40,381 nt of DNA, from assembly GCA_913060575.1 (NCBI GenBank), contig CAJXRR010000004.1, positions 1 through 40,381 of the forward strand. The letters run 5' to 3'. Positions within the stretch are counted from its first letter, which is position 1. Each line of letters opens with the position of its first letter. A program made the position numbers and the translations under genes. The notes below the pieces were generated by a model that saw only the letters and a list, made by a program, of their open reading frames with translations, made no database searches and was not told the origin of the DNA. The DNA is from an uncultured Flavobacterium sp. GTDB taxonomy: Bacteria > Bacteroidota > Bacteroidia > Flavobacteriales > Flavobacteriaceae. This document shows positions 29,119-37,043 of this stretch, in pieces.

Positions 29119-29143
29119 GGTGACTTCGAGAGCCTCAGTCACC
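29119..29143. repeat. dispersed hairpin repeat, reverse orientation
   Basis: GGTGACT-TCGAGAGCCTC-AGTCACC, perfect 7-bp stem. Confidence 0.75.
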
Positions 29144-29163
29144 ATAATCTTGATCATTAAGTT

Positions 29164-29192
29164 AAGATGGTTGAGGTTCTCGAAACCATCTT
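29164..29192. repeat. dispersed hairpin repeat, forward orientation
   Basis: AAGATGGTT-GAGGTTCTCGA-AACCATCTT, perfect 9-bp stem. Confidence 0.75.
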
Positions 29193-29279
29193 TTATCAAT
29201 CATCTTTTTTAGATAGTAGATTACTTCTTTATTTGTTTTCAACTGCGCTCTAACTTAGATTCCTTATAATGACATTCAA

Positions 29280-30380
29280 TTACAATAATCCTTTCTGCTT
29301 TTTATAAAAAGCATCTGCCTGATCTTGCATTAATTCCTTAGCTTTTTGACGTTTGTAGGCATACACATCTTCATCTACTTGGATATCTTTATAAACTTTT
29401 TCATTAATTATAACATCAGCATTTAATAGCTGATTTCTTTGATGTTTTTGTTGTTCTACCCAAGTTTTTACAGCGGTTTCTTCATCTTCTAACTTGAAAT
29501 CATATTCGCCTTTTGGAGAAACTAATTTGGCAAATATAGGAGATGTTTCAATCGCTAAAAACAATAAAAAGATAAAGAAAGATGGAAGCCAAGGTAGTTT
29601 TCCTAAAGCATTAATTCTAGCCATAAAACCATCAAAATTAGTAATGATTGGTTGTGTTTTTAAGATTGCTTTTTTCTGATCAAGTTGTAATTGCGTAATG
29701 GCATTCTCACTATTTTTAATCTTTTGAGTATTGTCTTTTTTTAAGATAGAGAGTTCTTGTAAGGCAGCATCATGTTTGTCTCTTTTTTCTTTATAAACGG
29801 GTCCTTTTCCTAATAATAACGTTCCTTTTCTTCCTTCAGCTTCAGATATATAAGTTTCATACAAATCGTTTACACTTTCTTCTTTATCAGAAATTTCTTT
29901 TTTAAGATTAGCGATTCCATTGTTTAATACTATTATTTCAGGTTCAAATTGTTTAGCTAGTTGATCTTTATTCTCAAGTGTCATTTGATTCTTCTCAGTC
30001 AATAAAACTTGATTGATTTCTTTTTCAAATATTTTTAATTCTAATGGTTTTGAAATCACCATAGCAATGATGACAGCCAAGATAATTCTTGGAGTTGCTT
30101 GTAATAATTCTTTCCACTTTGAATCGTTTTTTTTAATCGTAGAAACGATAAATCGATCTAAATTAAAAATGAGTAAACCCCAAATTAACCCAAAGAAAAT
30201 GGATGTAAAAATATTGTCAAAGACAGTGAATAAGGCATAACTAGCAGCCAAAGTGGCCATTACCGCTGTAAAGAAAACAGTAGCGCCAATACCTACGTAT
30301 TTATTTTGTTCACCGTTAGAGCAATTATCAATGAGTTTTTGGTCTACACCAGAACAAAGCAAGAAGAATTTTTTTAGCAC
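29280..30380 (-). CDS. DUF4407-like membrane protein
   Basis: TM segments flanking a long coiled coil; FGLIWGLLIFNLDRFIVSTIKK typical of DUF4407 as recalled. Confidence 0.8.
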   Translation of the reverse strand: MLKKFFLLCSGVDQKLIDNCSNGEQNKYVGIGATVFFTAVMATLAASYALFTVFDNIFTSIFFGLIWGLLIFNLDRFIVSTIKKNDSKWKELLQATPRIILAVIIAMVISKPLELKIFEKEINQVLLTEKNQMTLENKDQLAKQFEPEIIVLNNGIANLKKEISDKEESVNDLYETYISEAEGRKGTLLLGKGPVYKEKRDKHDAALQELSILKKDNTQKIKNSENAITQLQLDQKKAILKTQPIITNFDGFMARINALGKLPWLPSFFIFLLFLAIETSPIFAKLVSPKGEYDFKLEDEETAVKTWVEQQKHQRNQLLNADVIINEKVYKDIQVDEDVYAYKRQKAKELMQDQADAFYKKQKGLL

Positions 30381-30450
30381 AGGGATTGTTTTAAAGATAG
30401 GTTATCTTATTACAACGTTCTAGAAGCTAATTTGTTTCTTAATAGAAAGT

Positions 30451-30480
30451 TAAAAGCCGATTCATTTGAATCGACTTTTA
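30451..30480 (-). terminator. predicted terminator of the M56 gene
   Basis: TAAAAG-c-CGATTC-atTT-GAATCG-a-CTTTTA hairpin with one internal mismatch. Confidence 0.6.
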
Positions 30481-30502
30481 GTAAAAATAGATGTCTTTAA
30501 TA

Positions 30503-32038
30503 TTATTTTGAAAAAATATAGATGTTACCTTTTCCTTTTTTCCCTTTGACAATGTTAATGTTTTTAATCTTCTTAGGAGATCCCATTAGTTTTTTAGCTT
30601 TTTTCTCTGATACTTTTTTCCCATTAATATAATAAGTAATAGTATCATATTCTTTCAACTCAACTTCCAAAAGCTCATTATTTTCTATTTCTTCTTCAAT
30701 TATTTCTCTTCTTTCATTTTTAAGAAGAGTAACATTTCCTATGAGGTCAACTACTTCAACTACTTCTTCAACTTCTGTTTCTTCTTCTATTTCCTTTTCT
30801 TCAAAATTAGGATCGCCTATCAGTTTTTCAACTTTTTCCCAATCTTTCTTTTTTTTCAAAGGAATTTCAACTTCCTTGATTTCTATAATATCAATTGCTT
30901 TTTTACTAACTTTTGGCGCTTTAGGTTTTTTTATTTCCTTCACCTCTTTTAGCTTTCTTGGAGGTGGAGGAGGAGGTAAAAATTCGTAAATGTTAGTAAC
31001 TGTCTTTTTTTGTGCCTTAGACATTTTTTTATACAAAACCCCAATTCTTTTAACATCCTTGAGTTTTAAGATTGAGTTTTTATCAACTCCTTTCATAAAA
31101 TCTTGATATTCTTTCATTTCAGCTTTTGTAATGCCTTTTTCTACTTGTTTTACTTCAATAACTTGAGGTTTTTTCTTTGTTGTTTGTGCTTCTATGCGAT
31201 TTGCAAATACAAATAGTAAACCAGTTAATAAAGGTAAGATGGCTAACTTCTTAAGTAAGATGTTAGTTCTAGAATTTGTTGTTGTCATCATTAATAATCT
31301 TTTTTTAGTAAGTGAATAATTCAAATTACTGGCCAAGTAATATTCGTTTTTCCAGGCAGCTTTATTTAATAAAAGATATTGGTACCTAGATATATTGTTA
31401 TGCGATGATATGACTTTATCATCAGCTAAAAATTCGTGATTTAATTGTACGGCTTTCTTCAACAAAAAGAAAAGAGGATTAAACCAAAATAGAATTTGTA
31501 GCATTTCTAAAATCAAAACATCAATGGTATGTTTTTGAGTTACATGAGCCAATTCATGGGTAAAAAGCTCTTTTTCTATTTTTTGATTAGAGTAATCTTC
31601 TTTATTTATGAAGATGTAATTCCAAAATGTATGAGGTAGAATTTTATCCGCTACAGTAACAAATTTTGCATGCTCATCTTTAATAATCTCATTGACTCTT
31701 ATTTTTTTAATAATGTGATATAAATTGGTAATGAAACGGATTAAAAAAACTAGAGAAACAATAAAATATAGCAAGTAAAGTCCATTTTCTAAGTTTATAT
31801 ATTCTTCAAACATTTTTGGTTGTATGTAGATCGAATCTTCAAGATAATTTATAGATGTTTTAATTGTTGCTTTTGTTTCAATGTAAATAATATAACTAGG
31901 AGCTAAGAATGAAAATAACACACTTCCTAATAAATAGAATCGATTGAATTGATGCATCTTTTCGCGTTCTAATACTAAATGATAGAATGCTAATAGAATA
32001 GCTAAACAAAGCCCAGATTTCACTAGATATAAAATCAT
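30503..32038 (-). CDS. M56 (BlaR1-type) membrane peptidase
   Basis: FTHELAHVTQKHTIDVLILEMLQILFWFNPLFFLLKKAVQLNHEFLADDKVI (HExxH); PPPPP and K/E-rich C-terminal region. Confidence 0.92.
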   Translation of the reverse strand: MILYLVKSGLCLAILLAFYHLVLEREKMHQFNRFYLLGSVLFSFLAPSYIIYIETKATIKTSINYLEDSIYIQPKMFEEYINLENGLYLLYFIVSLVFLIRFITNLYHIIKKIRVNEIIKDEHAKFVTVADKILPHTFWNYIFINKEDYSNQKIEKELFTHELAHVTQKHTIDVLILEMLQILFWFNPLFFLLKKAVQLNHEFLADDKVISSHNNISRYQYLLLNKAAWKNEYYLASNLNYSLTKKRLLMMTTTNSRTNILLKKLAILPLLTGLLFVFANRIEAQTTKKKPQVIEVKQVEKGITKAEMKEYQDFMKGVDKNSILKLKDVKRIGVLYKKMSKAQKKTVTNIYEFLPPPPPPRKLKEVKEIKKPKAPKVSKKAIDIIEIKEVEIPLKKKKDWEKVEKLIGDPNFEEKEIEEETEVEEVVEVVDLIGNVTLLKNERREIIEEEIENNELLEVELKEYDTITYYINGKKVSEKKAKKLMGSPKKIKNINIVKGKKGKGNIYIFSK

Positions 32039-32409
32039 TTTTTGTTCTCTTTAATTTGATTGTCTATAATCTTGCGTAATTCTTCTAATTCATCATTTGT
32101 TAAATCTGTTTCTTTTGTAAAAAAGGAAGCAAATTGACTCGCAGAGTCGTTAAAGAAATTCTTAATTAAGCTGTTTACATGCTTAGAAAAATAATCTGAT
32201 TTTTTTACCAATGGGAAATATTCTCTTGATTTTCCAATCGTCTTATAAGAAACAAATCCTTTATCAGCCATTCTTTTTAATAAAGTAGCAACCGTAGTTG
32301 TAGCAGGCTTAGGATTTGGGAAATCACCTAATAAATCTTTCATAAAAGCTTTATTTCGCTTCCATAAATATTGCATTAGTTGTTCTTCTGATTTTGATAA
32401 TTGGATCAT
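32035..32409 (-). CDS. BlaI/MecI/CopY family transcriptional repressor
   Basis: LSKSEEQLMQYLWKRNKAFMKDLL, TTVATLLKRMADKGFVSYKTIGKSREYFPLV; ATGA overlap with M56 gene. Confidence 0.93.
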   Translation of the reverse strand: MIQLSKSEEQLMQYLWKRNKAFMKDLLGDFPNPKPATTTVATLLKRMADKGFVSYKTIGKSREYFPLVKKSDYFSKHVNSLIKNFFNDSASQFASFFTKETDLTNDELEELRKIIDNQIKENKK

Positions 32410-32422
32410 ATTCTTATTTTAT

Positions 32423-32467
32423 GCTCTACAAATATAGAGCAAATTATTTTAATTCTACAAACGTAGA
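32423..32467 (-). promoter_or_regulatory. two BlaI-operator-like dyads with embedded promoter
   Basis: GCTCTACAAATATAGAGC (32423-32440) and TCTACAAACGTAGA (32454-32467); minus strand TTTG (32458-32461)-N21-TATATTTG (32429-32436). Confidence 0.75.
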
Positions 32468-32538
32468 GTTAAAAATTTGTTAAGTAATTATTTTTAATAT
32501 TATTTAGAGATAAATATTTTCTTCTTAAAGACAAAAAA

Positions 32539-32559
32539 AAAGCCGCTAGAAGCGGCTTT
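32539..32559 (-). terminator. rho-independent terminator of the M20 gene
   Basis: AAAGCCGCT-AGA-AGCGGCTTT stem; T-tract on minus strand. Confidence 0.85.
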
Positions 32560-32561
32560 CT

Positions 32562-33950
32562 TTATTTAGATAATTCTGTGAAGTATTTATAGAAATACGG
32601 AATGGTTTCTATTCCCTTTAAGTAGTTGAAAATTCCGAAATGTTCGTTTGGTGAGTGAATTGCATCACTATCTAAGCCAAACCCCATTAATATCGTTTTA
32701 CTTTTTAATTCGTCTTCAAATAAAGAAACTATAGGAATACTTCCTCCGCTTCTTTGCGGGATAGGTGTTTTTCCAAAGGTAGCCTCATAAGCTTTGCTTG
32801 CTGCTTGATAAGCGATGTTATCAATTGGAGTTACATATCCTTGACCTCCATGATGTGGAGTTACTTTTACAGTAACAGATTTTGGAGCTATACTTTCAAA
32901 ATGTTTTACAAACAAATCGGTGATTTCATGCCAATCTTGATTAGGAACCAAACGCATCGATATTTTTGCATAGGCTTTTGAAGCTATCACAGTTTTAGCA
33001 CCTTCACCAGTATAGCCACCCCAAATTCCGTTGACATCTAGTGTTGGCCTGATTGAATTTCTTTCATTGGTTGTGTAACCTTTTTCACCATGTTCTTCTT
33101 CAATATCAAGAGCTTTATTGTATGCTTCTTGAGAAAATGGAGCTTTACCCATTTCATCACGTTCTGTTCTTGATAATTCTTCAACTTTATCGTAAAAACC
33201 AGGAATGGTGATATGATTATTTTCATCATGTAAAGAAGCAATCATTTGTGTTAAAATATTAATTGGGTTGGCAACTGCGCCACCATACAATCCAGAATGT
33301 AAATCCCTGTTCGGACCTGTAACTTCCACTTCCACATAACTCAGACCACGCAATCCTGTAGTAATAGAAGGAATATCATTGGCAATCATTCCAGTATCAG
33401 AAATTAAGATGACATCATTTGCTAGTTTTTCTTGATTTTGTTTTACAAACCAACCTAAACTTTCTGATCCAACTTCTTCTTCACCTTCAATCATAAATTT
33501 TACATTACAAGGAAGATTTCCTGTAGCCGTCATATATTCCATTGCTTTTACATGCATGTACATCTGACCTTTATCATCACATGCACCACGTGCAAAAATA
33601 GCGCCTTCAGGATGAATGTCGGTTTTCTTGATGATCGGTTCAAAAGCTGGAGAGTCCCATAAATGTAAAGGATCAGCTGGTTGCACATCATAGTGACCAT
33701 ATACCAAAATGGTAGGTAAATTTTTAGCAATAATTTTTTCTGCATAAACTATTGGGTAACCAGGAGTTTCGCATATTTCTACAAAATCACACCCTGCTTT
33801 TTCTAGGCTTTCTTTAACGGCATCAGCCGTATTTAAAACATCCTGATTAAAGGCAGAATCTGCACTAACAGAAGGAATTTTTAAAAGTTCAATGAGTTCA
33901 TTGATGAAACGATCTTTGTGCGCTTCTATGTATTTTTTTACGTCTGACAT
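32562..33950 (-). CDS. M20 family dipeptidase
   Basis: PTILVYGHYDVQPADPLHLWDSPAFEP, FARGACDDKGQMYMHVKAMEY, FMIEGEEEVGSESL, RSGGSIPIV. Confidence 0.92.
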   Translation of the reverse strand: MSDVKKYIEAHKDRFINELIELLKIPSVSADSAFNQDVLNTADAVKESLEKAGCDFVEICETPGYPIVYAEKIIAKNLPTILVYGHYDVQPADPLHLWDSPAFEPIIKKTDIHPEGAIFARGACDDKGQMYMHVKAMEYMTATGNLPCNVKFMIEGEEEVGSESLGWFVKQNQEKLANDVILISDTGMIANDIPSITTGLRGLSYVEVEVTGPNRDLHSGLYGGAVANPINILTQMIASLHDENNHITIPGFYDKVEELSRTERDEMGKAPFSQEAYNKALDIEEEHGEKGYTTNERNSIRPTLDVNGIWGGYTGEGAKTVIASKAYAKISMRLVPNQDWHEITDLFVKHFESIAPKSVTVKVTPHHGGQGYVTPIDNIAYQAASKAYEATFGKTPIPQRSGGSIPIVSLFEDELKSKTILMGFGLDSDAIHSPNEHFGIFNYLKGIETIPYFYKYFTELSK

Positions 33951-33999
33951 GATTTGTTTTTACTAGAGATCAAAAATACTAAAATTCCTAAGAATTGGC

Positions 34000-34029
34000 T
34001 TTGCGATTTGAGACGAATGCTTATATTTG
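34000..34029 (+). promoter_or_regulatory. predicted promoter of tRNA-Leu
   Basis: TTTG (34000-34003)-N18-TATATTTG (34022-34029), matching Bacteroidota consensus. Confidence 0.65.
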
Positions 34030-34063
34030 CACTCCGAATGCTGAAAAATAGTTCAGTTTAGTT

Positions 34064-34145
34064 GCAGGCGTGGTGGAATTGGTAGACACGCTAGACTTAG
34101 GATCTAGTGCCGCGAGGTGTGAGAGTTCGAGTCTCTCCGCCTGTA
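34064..34145 (+). tRNA. tRNA-Leu (anticodon UAG), CCA not encoded
   Basis: Acceptor GCAGGCG/CGCCTGT (terminal G-U), anticodon arm CTAGA-CTTAGGA-TCTAG with TAG at 34098-34100, long variable arm, T-arm GAGAG-TTCGAGT-CTCTC. Confidence 0.95.
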
Positions 34146-34154
34146 CAATAAGAG

Positions 34155-34190
34155 AAAGCTCCTTGATGATTCAAGGAGTTTTTGCTTTTT
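34155..34190 (+). terminator. tRNA-Leu terminator
   Basis: CTCCTTGA-TGAT-TCAAGGAG then TTTTTGCTTTTT. Confidence 0.8.
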
Positions 34191-34289
34191 AGAAAAGTTA
34201 TTAAAAAAAAATAGAGACGAGAAGTTTACCCTGAGCGTTTGCAGTGAGCTAGTAGAACTGAAATCGAAGGGAGTCTCTGAGTTTATGCT

Positions 34290-34301
34290 GAGCATTGTCG
34301 A
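34290..34301. repeat. degenerate GAG-N5-TCGA loop of the dispersed repeat family
   Basis: GAGCATTGTCGA; stems poorly conserved. Confidence 0.4.
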
Positions 34302-34317
34302 AGTACCTGTACAAAAT

Positions 34318-34353
34318 AAAAAAGCTTCTTGATTTTTCAAGAAGCTTTTTTTA
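34318..34353 (+). terminator. second, related terminator
   Basis: AAAAAAGCTTCTTGA-TTTT-TCAAGAAGCTTTTTT. Confidence 0.75.
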
Positions 34354-34394
34354 TTCTAGATTTTGGATGTATTTTTAGAATCCAAATACTATTT

Positions 34395-35375
34395 ATGAAA
34401 GCCATTGTTTGTAACCAATTCGGATTGCCCTCTTCATTAACTTATCAAGAAGTAGAGAATCCTTCACCCAAAAAAGGAGAATTGTTAATCACTGTAAAAG
34501 CGTGTAGTGTCAATTTCCCAGATACATTAATCATACAAGGGAAGTATCAATTTAAACCTCCATTTCCATTTTCACCAGGAAGTGATGTTGCCGGAATTAT
34601 TGAAGCCGTTGGTGAAGAAGTAAAAGGTTTTCAAATTGGCGATGAAGTTGTTGGTTTTATTCCGTTTGGTGGTTTCGCAGAAAAAGCAATTATTCCTGCT
34701 AAAGATTGTTTCCCAAAACCCAGTGGAATGTCGATGGTGAATGCCTCCGCATTTTTATTAGCCTACGGAACATCGTTTCATGCATTAAAAGACAGAGCAA
34801 AATTACAAGAAGGAGAAACCGTTTTGGTATTGGGTGCATCAGGAGGAGTCGGAATTACAGCGGTAGAACTTTCAAAATTGATGGGAGCAAAGGTGATTGC
34901 AGCAGCTTCTACAGATGAAAAACTAGCTTTATGCAAAGAATTTGGTGCAGATGAAACTATAAATTATACAACAGAGAATTTAAAAGAGCGGGTGAAAGAA
35001 TTAACCAACGGAAAAGGAGTGGATGTGATTTACGATCCTGTTGGTGGAGATTTCTCTGAACAAGCATTTCGATCCATCGCCTGGAAAGGAAGACATTTGG
35101 TAATTGGTTTTGCTAACGGACAAATCCCTAAGATTCCTCTTAATTTACCGCTATTAAAAGGAGCTGATATTGTTGGTGTTTTTTGGGGTGTATTTGCACA
35201 AAAAGAACCACAGAAAAGTTTACAAAATATTCATCAATTATTGACTTGGTTTGCGAAAGGAGACATAAAACCTCATATAGATGCTACCTATTCTTTAGAC
35301 GATGCTCCGAAAGCATTAGAAGATATGATGGATAGAAAAGTAAAAGGTAAAATTGTAATTGATTTAGAGAAATAA
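34395..35375 (+). CDS. NADPH:quinone oxidoreductase-like zinc-type dehydrogenase (MDR family)
   Basis: PFSPGSDVAGIIEAVGEEVKGFQIGDEVVGF, VLVLGASGGVGITAVELSKLMGAKVIAAAS; start revised to ATG 34395. Confidence 0.92.
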   Translation: MKAIVCNQFGLPSSLTYQEVENPSPKKGELLITVKACSVNFPDTLIIQGKYQFKPPFPFSPGSDVAGIIEAVGEEVKGFQIGDEVVGFIPFGGFAEKAIIPAKDCFPKPSGMSMVNASAFLLAYGTSFHALKDRAKLQEGETVLVLGASGGVGITAVELSKLMGAKVIAAASTDEKLALCKEFGADETINYTTENLKERVKELTNGKGVDVIYDPVGGDFSEQAFRSIAWKGRHLVIGFANGQIPKIPLNLPLLKGADIVGVFWGVFAQKEPQKSLQNIHQLLTWFAKGDIKPHIDATYSLDDAPKALEDMMDRKVKGKIVIDLEK

Positions 35376-35377
35376 AA

Positions 35378-35824
35378 TTAGTTTCTCTTCGATTTAATCA
35401 ATTCAAAATCTTCGGTTTTATCCAATCCATCTAATAAAGTATCGTATTTTGAAGGTAATACAGCTAATTTTCTTTTCTCTAAATCAATCCAAGCGCCATA
35501 CACATCAATAATTGCTGCGACTTTTCCTGACTCGTTAAAGATTTCATGACGCATTTTCCATCTGCTTTTGTCATCATTTAGAGCCGATAATTTTGCATTG
35601 ACAATAATATTTTCTCCCGAATGAATTTCTTTTCTAAATGAAGTGTGTTCTGTAAATAAAATTGGACCAATATTGTCTTTAGAAATTTCATCTACTGGAA
35701 ATCCGGCATGTGTAAAATAGCGAATTCGAACTTCTGCCGCATAATCATTATAAGCTGTATGGCGCATATGTCGGTTTGGATCAAAGTCAGACCATTTGGT
35801 TGCAAATTCTACTTGGTAACTCAT
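35378..35824 (-). CDS. acyl-CoA thioesterase (4HBT hot-dog fold)
   Basis: WSDFDPNRHMRHTAYNDYAAEVRIRYFTHAGF. Confidence 0.85.
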   Translation of the reverse strand: MSYQVEFATKWSDFDPNRHMRHTAYNDYAAEVRIRYFTHAGFPVDEISKDNIGPILFTEHTSFRKEIHSGENIIVNAKLSALNDDKSRWKMRHEIFNESGKVAAIIDVYGAWIDLEKRKLAVLPSKYDTLLDGLDKTEDFELIKSKRN

Positions 35825-35892
35825 ATAAGAAATTAAGAAAACAAAAATAAGAACTTCAAGAAGATATTTAGGTAGTATCTTAAATAAATAAC

Positions 35893-36972
35893 CTAAGTTT
35901 TCACATCTAACGCATCACGTAAAGTATTTCCAATTAACATAAAAGCCATTACAAGACTCATTATTGCCAACCCTGGAATAACGGCTAAATAAGGTTTTCC
36001 TAAAATGATATAATTGTAATGATTTTTAATAATTGCGCCCCAAGAAGGAGTAGGAGGTTGTGCACCTATTCCTAAGAAACTTAATCCGCTTTCTATTAAA
36101 ATGGCAGCTGCAAAATTAGCTGCAGAAATTACAATGACGGGTGCCATAATATTGGGTAAGATATGTCTGAAAATAATTCTAAAATTAGAATAGCCTAAAG
36201 CTTTAGCAGCTTCTACATATTGTTGTTGTTTGGTAGTTAAAACCTGCCCTCGTACTACTCTGGCAACTTCTACCCACATGGTTAATCCAACGGCAATAAA
36301 AACTTGCCAATAACCTTTGCCCAAAGCTAATGTTATTGCAATGACTAATAATAAAGTAGGTATTGACCAAGTGATATTAATGATCCACATGATAAATGCA
36401 TCTACTTTTCCGCCAAAATATCCTGCAATTGCTCCTATAGAAATACCGATGAATAAGGAAATAAAAACCGCAATAAAACCGATGAAAAATGAAATTCGTG
36501 TCCCCACGATTAATCTACTCAGTAAATCTCTTCCGTATTTGTCGGTTCCAAAATAGAAGGTTTTCTTTTGAATGTATTTTGAAGTATTATTATGAATCAA
36601 ACTGAGAGGAATTGACTTTGTTAAGCCATCATCATAGTTGACATATTCTAATACATCACCTTTTAATTGATACGATCTAATAGGAATTTCTGTATTGGTG
36701 ATTTTTGTCCCCATAAAGAGTTTATTCATCCAAGATTGATTAGATGATTCTTTATTTGGAATTGTTAACATTTCAACTGAAAAACCGGGCTTTTTAGAGT
36801 GGATTTCGATATGCATTTGATTTGCATTCTCACTATTATCAGGTGCAACGAGATAACCAAATACGGCTATAAATCCACAGAAAACAACAAACCAAAAGCT
36901 GATCAATCCAATTTTATTTTGTTTAAATTTTCGGATTGCTAGTTGAGAAAGTGATGTTGATTTGTTTGACAT
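35893..36972 (-). CDS. ABC transporter permease, OppC/DppC-like
   Basis: FYFGTDKYGRDLLSRLIVGTRISFFIG, VEAAKALGYSNFRIIFRHILPNIMAPVIV, GLSFLGIGAQPPTPSWGAII. Confidence 0.92.
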   Translation of the reverse strand: MSNKSTSLSQLAIRKFKQNKIGLISFWFVVFCGFIAVFGYLVAPDNSENANQMHIEIHSKKPGFSVEMLTIPNKESSNQSWMNKLFMGTKITNTEIPIRSYQLKGDVLEYVNYDDGLTKSIPLSLIHNNTSKYIQKKTFYFGTDKYGRDLLSRLIVGTRISFFIGFIAVFISLFIGISIGAIAGYFGGKVDAFIMWIINITWSIPTLLLVIAITLALGKGYWQVFIAVGLTMWVEVARVVRGQVLTTKQQQYVEAAKALGYSNFRIIFRHILPNIMAPVIVISAANFAAAILIESGLSFLGIGAQPPTPSWGAIIKNHYNYIILGKPYLAVIPGLAIMSLVMAFMLIGNTLRDALDVKT

Positions 36973-36989
36973 TGCTACAAATGTAAAAA

Positions 36990-37018
36990 ACCTGATAGGT
37001 TACACAAACTTATCAGGT
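36990..37018 (-). terminator. terminator of the S41 peptidase gene
   Basis: ACCTGATA/TATCAGGT stem with T-tract on minus strand. Confidence 0.7.
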
Positions 37019-37043
37019 CTTTTAGCATATAAATTAACTGTTT

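Noticed and set aside
30741-30989. Ser/Thr-rich plus-strand ORF (MRSTTSTTSSTSVSSS...)
   Set aside because: Antisense image of the Glu/Val/Lys-rich low-complexity part of the M56 gene.
34104-34340. 78-aa minus-strand ORF antisense to tRNA-Leu
   Set aside because: Overlaps a well-folded tRNA, its terminator and repeat DNA; no coding signature.
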